In this document: piece after piece, positions 44,933 through 53,330 of the stretch | Numbering within the stretch: the first letter of the stretch is position 1 | How the letters are laid out: each line of letters opens with the position of its first letter | Made by a program: the position numbers and the translations under genes | Notes under the pieces: model-generated | What the model was told of the DNA's origin: nothing | The model's database searches: none | What the model saw: the letters and a program-made list of their open reading frames with translations, nothing else | Source: CALMEC01 sp031366605 | Lineage (GTDB): Bacteria > Actinomycetota > Thermoleophilia > Miltoncostaeales > Miltoncostaeaceae | Direction: 5' to 3' | Length of the DNA: 64,000 nt | NCBI GenBank assembly: GCA_031366605.1 | Contig: JANLOO010000023.1 | Coordinates: 62,001-126,000, forward strand

Positions 44933-46249
44933 GTGCCAGAACAGCTCTGGGGCGGCGAGACCAAGAAGGCCGTCGCGAACTTCCAGATCTCCGGTGAGCC
45001 GGTACCGGCGGAGATCGTGCAGTGGCTGGGTCGCATCAAGGGGGCCGCGGCCCGTGTCAACGCCGAGCTCGGCTTGCTCGACAAGCGTCGGGCCGGGCGT
45101 ATCGCCAAGGCCGCTGACGCGGTCGCGAACGGCAAGCACGACGGGCAGTTTCCGGTGGACGTGTTCCAGACCGGGTCCGGGACGTCGACCAACATGAACG
45201 CCAACGAGGTCATCGCCAACCTCGCCGGTGACGTCCACCCCAACGACCACGTCAACATGGGACAGAGTTCCAACGACGTGTTCCCGTCGGCGGTGCACCT
45301 GGCGGCGCTCGAAGCTGCGGCCAAGCGGCTGCTGCCGGCGCTGGATCACCTGGCGACGGCACTCGAGGTCAAGGCCGTGGCGTTCAAGGACATCGTCAAG
45401 ACCGGCCGTACGCACCTGATGGACGCGGTTCCCGTGACGCTGGGGCAGGAGTTCGCCGGTTTCGCGGCGCAAGTGCGCCAGGGGCACGCCCGGGTGACGG
45501 ACGCGCTTCCTCGGCTCGGTCAGATCCCGCTCGGCGGCACCGCGACGGGCACGGGCCTCAACACGCACCCGCAGTTCGCGGCGAAGGTGCGGCGCGTGTT
45601 GGCCAAGGAGACCGGTCTCAAGATCGCGGCGCCGGCCGATCCGTTCGAGGCGCAGGGCAACCGCGACGGCCTGGTCGAGGCATCGGGTGCGCTCAAGGTC
45701 GTGGCGGTCTCGCTCATGAAGATCGCGAACGATCTGCGCTGGATGGGTTCGGGCCCGCGTGCCGGCCTGGCCGAGATCTTCCTGCCCGAGTTGCAGAAGG
45801 GCTCGTCGATCATGCCGGGCAAGGTCAACCCGGTCATCCCGGAGGTCATCACGCAGGTGGCCGCCCAGGTCATCGGCAACGACGCAGCCATCACGATCGG
45901 CGGCATGAGCGGCAACTTCGAGCTTAACGTGATGATCCCGATGATGGGCCGCAACCTACTGCAGTCGATCAACCTGCTGACGACGTCGACGACGGCGCTC
46001 GCCGACAAGTGCATCGATGGCCTCGAAGCCAACCTGGCCGGCTGTGAGCGCCACGCCGAGTCGAACCTGCAGGTCGCCACGGCGCTCAACCCGGTGATCG
46101 GCTACGACAAGGCGGCGGTCATCGTCAAGGAGGCCACCGCAACCGGCCGCCCGGTGCGCGAGATCGCCCGCGAGCACGGCATCGATGACGCGGTCCTGAC
46201 CAAGGCCCTCGACCTGCGCAAGATCGCCCGGGGAAACAAGACCCGGTAG
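44933..46249 (+). CDS. fumC: Fumarate hydratase, class II
   Basis: 438 residues from GTG 44933, with GAGGAGG 8 bases upstream. It converts fumarate to malate in the citric-acid cycle. Signatures: TGSGTSTNMNANEVIAN, the GRTHLMDAVPVTLGQE substrate loop and the superfamily motif GSSIMPGKVNPVIPEV. It is slightly shorter than most FumC (about 460) because the N-terminus is trimmed. A perfect hairpin ends the unit. The malic enzyme at 10-11.6 kb uses its product. Confidence 0.96.
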   Translation: MPEQLWGGETKKAVANFQISGEPVPAEIVQWLGRIKGAAARVNAELGLLDKRRAGRIAKAADAVANGKHDGQFPVDVFQTGSGTSTNMNANEVIANLAGDVHPNDHVNMGQSSNDVFPSAVHLAALEAAAKRLLPALDHLATALEVKAVAFKDIVKTGRTHLMDAVPVTLGQEFAGFAAQVRQGHARVTDALPRLGQIPLGGTATGTGLNTHPQFAAKVRRVLAKETGLKIAAPADPFEAQGNRDGLVEASGALKVVAVSLMKIANDLRWMGSGPRAGLAEIFLPELQKGSSIMPGKVNPVIPEVITQVAAQVIGNDAAITIGGMSGNFELNVMIPMMGRNLLQSINLLTTSTTALADKCIDGLEANLAGCERHAESNLQVATALNPVIGYDKAAVIVKEATATGRPVREIAREHGIDDAVLTKALDLRKIARGNKTR

Positions 46250-46256
46250 TCATCGT

Positions 46257-46286
46257 GGGGGTGGCGAGCGTCTCCTCGCCACCCCC
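46257..46286 (+). terminator. Hairpin terminator of fumC
   Basis: Perfect 12-bp stem GGGGGTGGCGAG / CTCGCCACCCCC with a 6-base loop, 7 bases after the fumC stop. Confidence 0.8.
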
Positions 46287-46587
46287 CCACGCCATCGGTC
46301 CCGGACCGGTGAGCGGCATTGGGGGAGGGCCGTCACTGAGGCAACCCCCTGAGTGAACGCATGCAAACGTTTCGTATGTTCGTTTGAGGATGTCAAGGGC
46401 CCAACGAGTCGTCACCACCAACGCCGATGTCGGCAGCACCACGCGCGTCGTTCGCGCTTGAATCGTGGTTCGCGGTCCCGTGGCTGACAGTATGGGGGCC
46501 GATGGCGTCGACTCCGCAGATGCGCTTGGCCTCCGATGCCCTGAGCAGCGCGCTCAGGCCAGGGGCGCGGAGAGGTCGAGGCGTCTG
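46287..46587. other. Intergenic region upstream of the acyl-CoA dehydrogenase
   Basis: 301 bases without a gene. It contains the palindrome at 46364-46386 and an AT-richer patch around it. It may be the left border of the compositionally distinct block that follows. Confidence 0.4.
46364..46386. promoter_or_regulatory. Operator-like inverted repeat
   Basis: CAAACG (46364-46369) and CGTTTG (46381-46386) with 11 bases between, about 200 bases upstream of the acyl-CoA dehydrogenase. Size and symmetry would suit a TetR-type repressor. Function inferred. Confidence 0.35.
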
Positions 46588-47841
46588 ATGAAGCCGCCGT
46601 CCTTCTCGCTCGGCTACCCGCCTTCGCCCGCTGGTCGCAGCGCCGTCGAGCGCGTGCGGGGGTTCCTGGCCGACGTGGCCGTGCCGATGGTCGCGGAACT
46701 GGAGCGCACGCGCCCCGACACGGCCTTCGCCCTCGAGCCCGACGGCCGCCTCGCCGACGACGTTCGTGCGCTCAAGCGTCGGATGCAGCAGGCGTCCGCA
46801 GAGGCCGGTCTGTACTGCGCCCACCTCCCCGAGGCTGAAGGCGGCCTCGGGCTGAGTCTCGTGGACTGCTTCTACGTGCAGGAGGAGGTCTACTGCCACG
46901 GCTTGCGGGGCGCGCAATGGATGCTCGCCTGGACGGACGGCCCCAGCCCGCTCGTCGCCCACTGGAGCGGCGAGTCGCGGGACCGCTACCTGGACGACTT
47001 CCTCGCCGGACGCATTGACGCGGCCTTTGCCCTCACTGAGCCCCGCGCCGGCTCTGACGCGCTCGCGCTCCAGACATCGGCGCGGCGCGATGGCGAGGGC
47101 TGGGTCGTGACGGGTGTCAAGCACCTGATCACGGGGGCGCCCTTCGCCGAGCTCGCGCAGGTGCTCGCCCGGGTGGAGGGCGCGGGTCGCAGGGAGCTCA
47201 TCGCCTTTCTGGTCCCGCTCGACGCTCCCGGGGTCGAACGCGGTCCGGTGCAGCAGACGCTGATGGCCGACGGCCAGACCGGTATCCTGCGCTTTCGTGA
47301 CGTGCGCCTGCCCGCCGGCGCAATGGTCGGGAGGGAGGGGGAGGGCCTTCCTCTTGCCCTCCTGTGGATCAACTGGGCCCGCACCCGTCGCGGCGGGATG
47401 TGCAGCGGGCTGGCCTGGCACTGCCTCGAGCGCTCGGTCCGCTACGCGCATGCGCGTCACGCCTTCGGAGTTCCGATCGAGGGACTCGGCCCGGTCGCCG
47501 CGATGCTGAGCGACATGTACATGGACTGGCAGGCGATGCGGGCGCTCTCGCTCGAGCTCCTCGCGCGCCTGGACGAGGCGGGGCTCTTCCGCGCCAAGGT
47601 CACGCCCGCCATGCGGCGCGACGTGTCGGCGCTCAAGACGTGGAACGACGAGGCGCTCCTGCGGGTCGCCGACCGAGCCATCCAGGTTCACGGAGGGCGG
47701 GGCCTGCTCACCGAGACCGGCATCGAGCGCATCTACCGGGTCGCGCGGAATCTGCGCATCCCGGCGGGGACAGGCGAGATCCAGCGGGCGACCATCGCCG
47801 AGAGTCTGACCGCGGAAGAGCCCGGCACGCTCAGACCGTGA
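46588..47841 (+). CDS. Acyl-CoA dehydrogenase
   Basis: 417 residues from ATG 46588, with GAGG 6 bases upstream. FAD enzyme that desaturates an acyl-CoA at C2-C3. Helical N-domain, middle-domain FAD motif AFALTEPRAGSDALALQT, and C-terminal domain with QVHGGRGLLTETGIERIYR and the closing RIPAGTGEIQRATIAESL. The gene has no electron-transfer flavoprotein or ligase neighbour. Its codons favour CTC for leucine and GCC for alanine, while fumC just upstream uses mostly CTG; the same bias continues into the next two genes, suggesting acquisition of the block. The stop overlaps that of the opposite gene by 11 bases. Confidence 0.92.
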   Translation: MKPPSFSLGYPPSPAGRSAVERVRGFLADVAVPMVAELERTRPDTAFALEPDGRLADDVRALKRRMQQASAEAGLYCAHLPEAEGGLGLSLVDCFYVQEEVYCHGLRGAQWMLAWTDGPSPLVAHWSGESRDRYLDDFLAGRIDAAFALTEPRAGSDALALQTSARRDGEGWVVTGVKHLITGAPFAELAQVLARVEGAGRRELIAFLVPLDAPGVERGPVQQTLMADGQTGILRFRDVRLPAGAMVGREGEGLPLALLWINWARTRRGGMCSGLAWHCLERSVRYAHARHAFGVPIEGLGPVAAMLSDMYMDWQAMRALSLELLARLDEAGLFRAKVTPAMRRDVSALKTWNDEALLRVADRAIQVHGGRGLLTETGIERIYRVARNLRIPAGTGEIQRATIAESLTAEEPGTLRP

Positions 47842-49120
47842 GCGGCTCCACCTCGAGCGGCACTCCGCTCGCCCCCGGCGTGGGGGTGGGACGCGAACCC
47901 AGGAACAGCGGGCGGTCGGCGGCGTTCAAGAGCACCGGCATGACGTCGCCGCCCGTGAGCCGCCCGAGTATGCCGTCGGCGCAATCGATCTCACCGAAGC
48001 GGGCCACCCGATCCGCCCGAACCCCCGGCCCCGCCACCACGAACGGCACTGGATCGCCGGAGTGGATGACCTCGGGTGAGGTGGGCGTGGCGTGGTCCCC
48101 CGTCACGCAGATCACGCTGTCGGGGAATCTCCCCGTGAGGTTCGCGAGGGGGCCGTCGATGGCCTCGATGGTCCGGAGCTTGATGTTCGGGTCCTTGGTG
48201 TGTCCGGCCTCGTCGGTGGCCTTCAGATGGCAGAAGACGAAGGTCGCGCCCCCGTCGAGCAGCCCTCGCGCCAGCTCCAGCCGCCGTGTGAGGTCGCCGG
48301 CCGGGTCCGCCTCCTCCGCGCAGTGCACGAAGCTCAGACCGAGGAGGTGGGCAAGGCCCGCCAGGAAGGGTGACGCGCCGATGATCGCACCCTCCAGGCC
48401 ATGCCGGGCGCGAAAGCTCGGCGCCTCCCGCAGGCGTCCCCACCACTTGAGCGTGACGACAGCGAGGGGTGCGGCGCCTCGCGCCGCGCGGGCGCGGTTG
48501 AGCGGATGGCGCGCGAGCGCTCGGACCGCCCGCCGGCTCCACAGCTCGGCCGCACGGGCCGTGGCGTCTGCCTCCGCCACGACGGGCCGGGGGCGCAGCA
48601 CGGGGTAGCGCTCGCGAAAGAACGGGTCCGTGTCGGTAACCCCGTCGTGCGCCCCGCCCGCGACCCTCAGCAGGCCCTCGCCGATCCCCAGCGGGCTCAC
48701 GTCGAGGGTGAGCCCCCCGATGCCCACCCGGCCGAGGCCTTCGAGGAGGAAGCGGGCCTCCTCGGCATCGGCCGTCGTCGCTCGACCCGTGACCCACAGT
48801 GCCTCGTCACGTCGATCGGCCGGTCGCAGCGCGGCATGAGCCACGACCTCGCAGGGGTCGACGTCCAGCCCATGACCGAGCGCCTCGAGTACGGCGCGGC
48901 CCGGGAACTCGTGCGGGTGGTAGCCGAGGATCGACCAGTGCGCCACCTCGCTCGACGGTGCGCGCCCCGGGCCGAGCGGCGCCAGAAGACCACACGATCC
49001 CATGGCGGCCAGCTCGTCGAGGTTCGGCGTCCACGCGGCCTCGTTGGCGGTGCGCCCGCCGAGCGCGGCGCAGGCGCGGTCGCCGAGGCCGTCAAGGAGC
49101 AGGATGAGAAGCGAGTGCAC
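47831..49120 (-). CDS. ApgM-like phosphoglycerate mutase / metalloenzyme
   Basis: 429 residues from GTG 49120. Alkaline-phosphatase superfamily member of the archaeal 2,3-bisphosphoglycerate-independent mutase type: ILLLDGLGDRAC (first metal Asp), the catalytic Ser region SSEVAHWSILGYHP, THLK-like VFCHLKATDEAGHTKDP, and the metal-binding VTGDHATPTSPEVIHSGD. Some bacterial relatives act as homoserine kinases rather than mutases, so the activity is open. It starts 29 bases inside the nadM gene upstream, so the two are an operon. Codon use matches the acyl-CoA dehydrogenase, not the rest of the window. Confidence 0.87.
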   Translation of the reverse strand: MHSLLILLLDGLGDRACAALGGRTANEAAWTPNLDELAAMGSCGLLAPLGPGRAPSSEVAHWSILGYHPHEFPGRAVLEALGHGLDVDPCEVVAHAALRPADRRDEALWVTGRATTADAEEARFLLEGLGRVGIGGLTLDVSPLGIGEGLLRVAGGAHDGVTDTDPFFRERYPVLRPRPVVAEADATARAAELWSRRAVRALARHPLNRARAARGAAPLAVVTLKWWGRLREAPSFRARHGLEGAIIGASPFLAGLAHLLGLSFVHCAEEADPAGDLTRRLELARGLLDGGATFVFCHLKATDEAGHTKDPNIKLRTIEAIDGPLANLTGRFPDSVICVTGDHATPTSPEVIHSGDPVPFVVAGPGVRADRVARFGEIDCADGILGRLTGGDVMPVLLNAADRPLFLGSRPTPTPGASGVPLEVEPLTV

Positions 49121-49637
49121 GCGCGGAGGGGAGGGAATCGAGGATCGCGACGACGGCCGGCGGCACCAGGGCCTTCCAGTCGCCGCCCGAGTTCATGGTC
49201 GCCCGCACCTGCTCGCCGGAGACGTCCTTGCCGGCAGCCGCCTCGAGCACCACCGTCCGGTAGCCGCTGCCCCGCAGCCGCTCGAGCTTGGCGGCGCCCC
49301 ACGGCGAGAACACGCGCAGGAAGTGCACCGTCCCGACCGGGACGTAGTCGGGCCAAAGCTCGGGCTCGGTGATGGGGAACGGGATCACCTCGACGGGCCT
49401 GACCCCGGCGGCCTGCGCGGCCGCCCTGACCATCAGGAGGCGCTCGGTGTAGGTGTAGGGGTTGGCTGCGGGGAGGTGCCGGTTGGCGTCCTCCGGCGTC
49501 GGCCGCATGTGGAGTCGATCAGGGTTGGTGATCCCGACCAGGAGCCGGTCGCAGCGCGCCGCCGCGCCGGTCAGATAGGCGAGGTGGCCGTTGTGGAAGG
49601 GCTGAAAACGGCCGTGAATCATCCCCCAGGCGACCAT
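49092..49637 (-). CDS. nadM: Nicotinamide-nucleotide adenylyltransferase, archaeal type
   Basis: 181 residues from ATG 49637, with GAGG a few bases upstream. It condenses NMN with ATP to NAD. The nucleotidyltransferase motif GRFQPFHNGHLAYLTGA carries the HxGH signature, with ISSTxxR replaced by the archaeal-style DVSGEQVRATM near the end; DRLLVGITNPDRLH is the second substrate strand. Archaeal-type NadM is uncommon in actinobacteria, which normally use NadD, and together with the adjacent ApgM-like gene it argues for transfer. The C-terminus overlaps the ApgM-like start by 29 bases. Confidence 0.88.
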   Translation of the reverse strand: MVAWGMIHGRFQPFHNGHLAYLTGAAARCDRLLVGITNPDRLHMRPTPEDANRHLPAANPYTYTERLLMVRAAAQAAGVRPVEVIPFPITEPELWPDYVPVGTVHFLRVFSPWGAAKLERLRGSGYRTVVLEAAAGKDVSGEQVRATMNSGGDWKALVPPAVVAILDSLPSARALASHPAP

Positions 49638-49695
49638 GCCCTCCTCGACCTCTCGGACGCCCGGGCCCTCCGTCAGCGGATCTCAGCCTCTCCTG

Positions 49696-49830
49696 TCACG
49701 ACGCCTCCTCGGCGGTGAGGAACTTCCCCGCGTCGATGCCGTGCTCGGCTATCAGGCGCTCGAACGTCTCGCGGACCTCGTCAGAATACACAAGCTTCGC
49801 GTTCAGCCGCACCGCCCGGGAAGCCATCAT
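49696..49830 (-). CDS. Short ORF upstream of nadM, possibly a gene fragment
   Basis: 44 codons starting at tandem ATG 49830/49827, without a Shine-Dalgarno. The peptide is hydrophilic and helical (VYSDEVRETFERLIAEHGID, then AGKFLTAEEAS) and looks like the tail of a larger protein. It lies on the same strand, 58 bases before nadM. Either a small gene of the same operon or the remnant of a gene cut at the border of the transferred block. Confidence 0.35.
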   Translation of the reverse strand: MMASRAVRLNAKLVYSDEVRETFERLIAEHGIDAGKFLTAEEAS

Positions 49831-50025
49831 TGACGTGTCGATGGAATCGGTCGGCGACGCATTCGACTGTGAGCAGCTATTCCTGTGGAGTCGGCGAGAA
49901 GAGTTCGATGCGACGTAGCCATCCGTCGCTGTTGTCGGCTACCTGCAAGGCACCGCCCCGAGACATCTCTCAACCGGACTGGGGGCAGACCCATCCCCTG
50001 GGCTATCCGCACGGTCGGCTCTTGG

Positions 50026-50678
50026 TCACCGCTTGTGGATGCTGGGAAGCTCACGGAGCGATCGCGACACTATCTGTTGATGAGGAGATGATCGTCTCAG
50101 CTCAGTCGACCCATCAATCGGGATTCTGACGAGTTCGCTGATGCCTTCACCGATACGAAGCGCGATCAGTTCGGCCGGATCACTCCATGCGACGAGCGTG
50201 TAGTCGAGACCTTGCACTTTGCCTATTCGCCTTTTCGGAGGCTCCACGGGACCTACCGCGAAGCCAGCTTCGTTGCCGTCGGGCACGAAGTATTCGACGG
50301 CGACTTGGCGGCCACCATTTGGTTCGTGGGCGGCGACCGAGTTCTCGGTCCCGTCGCCGGTTATGGCAGCGACCTTTCGGGGTGGGCGAGGTCGTTCATG
50401 GAGGCCTCGAATTCGACCTGGCTTGTCTGACCGGGCGCTCCCCACGTAGACCCGCTGGTTGAACAGCAGCCGCGTCCCGTCGCGTGAGAGGGTGGGCTTA
50501 GATCCCGCTACGAGTTCGCTGACTGTCCCGGTTGCCACCTCGATACGCCAGCAGTGATCCGGGTTGGTCACCTGTCCAGATCTGGCACAGGCCGCCTCCG
50601 CGGACCGTTGCCCCCTCGAGGTCGCTGTAGCGCCACACGGGTGTGTCGGGTTCGTCGGCGCGGTAGAGGTCGCAGCGC
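50026..50678 (-). pseudogene. Decayed beta-propeller (TolB/WD40-like) protein gene
   Basis: Two frames give pieces of one protein: CDLYRADEPDTPVWRYSDLE (from about 50678) and, after a shift near 50575, CWRIEVATGTVSELVAGSKP then TLSRDGTRLLFNQRVYVGSA, VAVEYFVPDGNEAGFAVGPV, and ELIALRIGEGISELVRIPID to the stop at 50026. The repeated 'assign, subtract, TLSRDGTRLLF' pattern is that of TolB-like propeller blades. The N-terminal part is unreadable, and the segment around 50400 may contain further damage. Inactive remnant. Confidence 0.5.
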
Positions 50679-50969
50679 TGGGGTTACCGGCGAAAGCGCG
50701 CCCGCGCCAGTTCGAGCATTGGCTCCGAGAAAATCGAGGCCGACGGCCGTCGCCTCGGGAGACCGCTCGAGCGCGATGGCCATGAGCCTGCCGTTTCGGC
50801 ACCCGAGGCGAGCACGCTTCTCGCGTCGGAGGTGATCAGCTCACGAAGGACGTCCTCGTGCGCGCCCGCGACGGCGGGAGCGTTGGGCATGGTCTCGGCG
50901 AGAGGGCGGTTGACGTGCCCCGCGTCCTGCCACTCGGAGCCCGGAACCTCGGGACGTTCCCGCCGATCG

Positions 50970-51749
50970 TCACGCAAGCGTTGGCCAGTCGTCTGAGGTG
51001 ACATCGGCCGTGGCCCCGCGGCCGATTTCATCGACGAACTCGCGGGCGGCTCGCGCCACGATTTCGAAGACGTTGGCCTTGGGCGTCATGAACGGCGGGG
51101 TGAACGGGAGTTGTCCGACCAAGTCGGTCGAGACGAGCACCTGCCCGTCGGTCTCGACCCCCGCAGCAATCCCGATTGTTGGGATTCCGAGCGACGCCGT
51201 GATCCGCGTCGCCAGATCCGCCGGTACCGCCTCGATGACCACGGCGAAGCAGCCGACCTCCTCAAGTTTCAGCGCCTCACCGGCGATACGGTCCGCCTCG
51301 TGCGGGGTCGTGCCCTCCCGTCGATACACCGTCGCGGTCTGCGGCTGCAGGCCCACGTGGCCCATCACGGCGATCCCGGCGGCGATGATCGCCTGGACCT
51401 CGGCGATGCACGGTCCCTCCAACTTGACGCTGTCGGCGCCCGCCGCAACCAGAACCTCGGACGAGGCGACCGCCTGCTCCGGCGTGTCGTAACTGCCCGC
51501 AGGCAGGTCTCCCACGATGTGGGTGTTGACCGCACCGGTCCGGACGGCGTGGACGTGGTGGGCCATCATCGCCAGCGTCGCCTCGCGCGTGGTTGGAAGG
51601 CCCAGCTCCACCATCGCGACCGAGTCACCGACCAGGATCATGTCGAGCCCGGCCTGATCGAGCGCCAGTGCGGTGGGATAGTCGTACGCGGTCAGCATCG
51701 CCAGGCGACGAGTGCCCTTGGCCGCGCGAATGTCCGCCGGGGTCATCAC
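50970..51749 (-). CDS. panB: 3-methyl-2-oxobutanoate hydroxymethyltransferase
   Basis: 259 residues; GTG 51749 overlaps the panD stop (GTGATGA, the ATG at 51746 is equally possible). First committed step of pantothenate synthesis: transfers a hydroxymethyl group to alpha-ketoisovalerate. TIM-barrel motifs MLTAYDYPTALALDQAGLDM, ILVGDSVAMVELG (metal Asp), VKLEGP, VMGHVGLQPQT and AVVIEAVPADLA are all present. Last gene of the panC-panD-panB operon. Normal length. Confidence 0.96.
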   Translation of the reverse strand: MMTPADIRAAKGTRRLAMLTAYDYPTALALDQAGLDMILVGDSVAMVELGLPTTREATLAMMAHHVHAVRTGAVNTHIVGDLPAGSYDTPEQAVASSEVLVAAGADSVKLEGPCIAEVQAIIAAGIAVMGHVGLQPQTATVYRREGTTPHEADRIAGEALKLEEVGCFAVVIEAVPADLATRITASLGIPTIGIAAGVETDGQVLVSTDLVGQLPFTPPFMTPKANVFEIVARAAREFVDEIGRGATADVTSDDWPTLA

Positions 51750-52159
51750 TGGACGCCCTCCCAGTCGGCGGGGACGGTGGCGGGGACGGGGGAGCCGGTC
51801 GCCACCGTGGGGCGGTTGTGCGCATCGACGTGGACGACGACGGGGTCGAACCCGTCCAACTCCGCGTCCGTGTACTCGGCGTACGTCATGACGATGACCA
51901 GGTCGCCGGGCTCAGCGAGTCGCGCCGCCGCTCCGTTGAGGCACATGTCGCCGCCGCCGGCGGGACCTTCGATCGCATACGTCTCAAACCGCGCACCGGT
52001 GTTGATGTTGACGACGAACACCTGCTCGTACGCGCGGATGTCGGCGCGTTCCAGCAGGTCGGTGTCAATCGTGATGCTGCCCTCGTAGTTGAGGTTGGCA
52101 TCCGTGACCGTGGCCCGGTGGATCTTGCTCTTGAGCATCCGGCGTGTGCGGTGCGGCAT
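51746..52159 (-). CDS. panD: Aspartate 1-decarboxylase (pyruvoyl enzyme)
   Basis: 137 residues from ATG 52159, with GGAGGA upstream; the ribosome-binding site overlaps the end of panC. It makes beta-alanine for pantothenate. The self-cleavage site is in NYEGSITIDTDLL (Gly-Ser bond, Ser becoming the pyruvoyl group), followed by the barrel motifs RADIRAYEQVFVVNINTGAR and GDLVIVMTYAEY. It starts 12 bases after panC and runs into panB with a 4-base overlap. Confidence 0.96.
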   Translation of the reverse strand: MPHRTRRMLKSKIHRATVTDANLNYEGSITIDTDLLERADIRAYEQVFVVNINTGARFETYAIEGPAGGGDMCLNGAAARLAEPGDLVIVMTYAEYTDAELDGFDPVVVHVDAHNRPTVATGSPVPATVPADWEGVQ

Positions 52160-52170
52160 TGACTCCTCCG

Positions 52171-53055
52171 TCATGCGGGGTTGAGGAACTGGTTGTCGAT
52201 CAGTCGGGCGGGACCCACGCGGCCACAGACGCACATCAGCGCCGGCCCGTCCAGCTCGTCGGCGAACGTAAACGTGTCGGGGTGGACGATGCGGGCGTAC
52301 TCCGGTGTGCAGCGCGGCTCGGCGGCCAACACGTCGAGCGCGATCTGCTCGAGGTCACGAGGGTCCTCAACGCCGCCGGCGAGGGCGTCGACCGTTGCGT
52401 CGAGCGCTCGCCGCAACGCGAGCGCGGCGGCGCGATCCTTCGGTCCCAGGTAGGCGTTGCGGCTACTCATCGCCAGGCCGTCCGCCTCCCGGATGATGGG
52501 GCCGACCACAAGCTCGATGTCGTCCAGGTCAAGGTCACGGATCAGGCGCCGGATGACGGCGACCTGCTGCGCGTCCTTTTGGCCGAACACGGCGCGGTCG
52601 GGTCGCGCGGCGATCAGAAGTTTGGCGACGACGGTGGCGACTCCGGCAAAATGATCGGGGCGGGCGGCGCCTTCGAGCGTTCGCGTCGGGCCGTCCACGG
52701 TGATCGTCGTGCCGAACCCCTCCGGGTAGATCTGGGATGCATCCGGCGCGAACACCAGCTCCACACCGGCCTGCGCTGCCAGCCGCAGATCGCGCCGCTC
52801 GTCGCGCGGGTAGGCCGACAGGTCCTCGGTCGGGGCGAACTGCGTCGGATTGACGAACAGGCTCATCACGACTGCACGGTCGCCGTCGCCCGCCAAGCGC
52901 AGCAGGCTCAGGTGACCGTCGTGCAGGGCACCCATGGTCGGCACCAGCGCGACGGACCGCCCGGTCGCCCTCAGCGCCGCGACGGCGTCACGCAGGTCAC
53001 CGACGGTCCGAACGACGGTCGGCGTTGCGGGCGCGATGATCGGCTGTGTGGTCAT
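52171..53055 (-). CDS. panC: Pantothenate synthetase
   Basis: 294 residues from ATG 53055. It joins pantoate and beta-alanine with ATP. Signatures: VPTMGALHDGHLSLLRLA, SLFVNPTQFAPTEDL, YPRDERRDL, the DHFAGVATVVAKLLI loop, FGQKDAQQ and SSRNAYLGPKDR. The ATG has no Shine-Dalgarno of its own but overlaps (ATGA) the stop of a 22-codon ORF that does have one, so panC expression may depend on translation of that leader. First gene of the pan operon. Confidence 0.95.
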   Translation of the reverse strand: MTTQPIIAPATPTVVRTVGDLRDAVAALRATGRSVALVPTMGALHDGHLSLLRLAGDGDRAVVMSLFVNPTQFAPTEDLSAYPRDERRDLRLAAQAGVELVFAPDASQIYPEGFGTTITVDGPTRTLEGAARPDHFAGVATVVAKLLIAARPDRAVFGQKDAQQVAVIRRLIRDLDLDDIELVVGPIIREADGLAMSSRNAYLGPKDRAAALALRRALDATVDALAGGVEDPRDLEQIALDVLAAEPRCTPEYARIVHPDTFTFADELDGPALMCVCGRVGPARLIDNQFLNPA

Positions 53056-53120
53056 GGCGGGCCGCTCGGGGCCGCCGATCTGGACGAGCAGGCACGGGGG
53101 AGCGCCCACGAGATCCTCAT
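53052..53120 (-). CDS. Leader ORF upstream of panC
   Basis: 22 codons (MRISWALPRACSSRSAAPSG PP) from ATG 53120, preceded by GGAGGGTGGCC, a good ribosome-binding site. Its TGA overlaps the panC start codon (ATGA). The peptide has no conserved run of pantothenate- or CoA-related residues. It may be a translational-coupling leader, controlling panC without attenuation. A longer in-frame panC start at TTG 53133 is the competing reading. Confidence 0.45.
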   Translation of the reverse strand: MRISWALPRACSSRSAAPSGPP

Positions 53121-53191
53121 GGCCACCCTCCAAGTGAACCCGCTCCAGCTCCCCCTTCGGGATACCAGGCCGACTCGCTCTGAGCCACGTC

Positions 53192-53197
53192 AGTGTA
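53192..53197 (-). promoter_or_regulatory. Candidate -10 of the pan operon
   Basis: TACACT on the minus strand, about 72 bases before the leader ORF start, which would give a leadered transcript. Confidence 0.35.
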
Positions 53198-53317
53198 TCG
53201 GCGGCCGATGACGAGATGCAAGAGAGCGCTGTGTGTGAGGTCGATCACTCACGGCCATCGCGTCTGACCGCGTTCGCGTCCCTCACACCGATGCGTGCGT
53301 GCGTCCGGTCTCGGCGG

Positions 53318-53323
53318 TACGCT
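53318..53323 (+). promoter_or_regulatory. Candidate -10 of the udg-tsa-subtilase operon (leaderless)
   Basis: TACGCT ends 7 bases before ATG 53331. It is the only promoter-like sequence seen for six coupled genes. Confidence 0.55.
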
Positions 53324-53330
53324 CAGGGTT

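Noticed and set aside
43421..45568. A 715-codon open frame on the minus strand
   Set aside because: It lies opposite the M20 peptidase and fumC, is rich in Arg/His/Gly, and has no domain; a by-product of high GC content.
47364..48608. A 414-codon plus-strand frame across the acyl-CoA dehydrogenase/ApgM-like junction
   Set aside because: Arg/Pro/Ser-rich shadow crossing two real genes on opposite strands.
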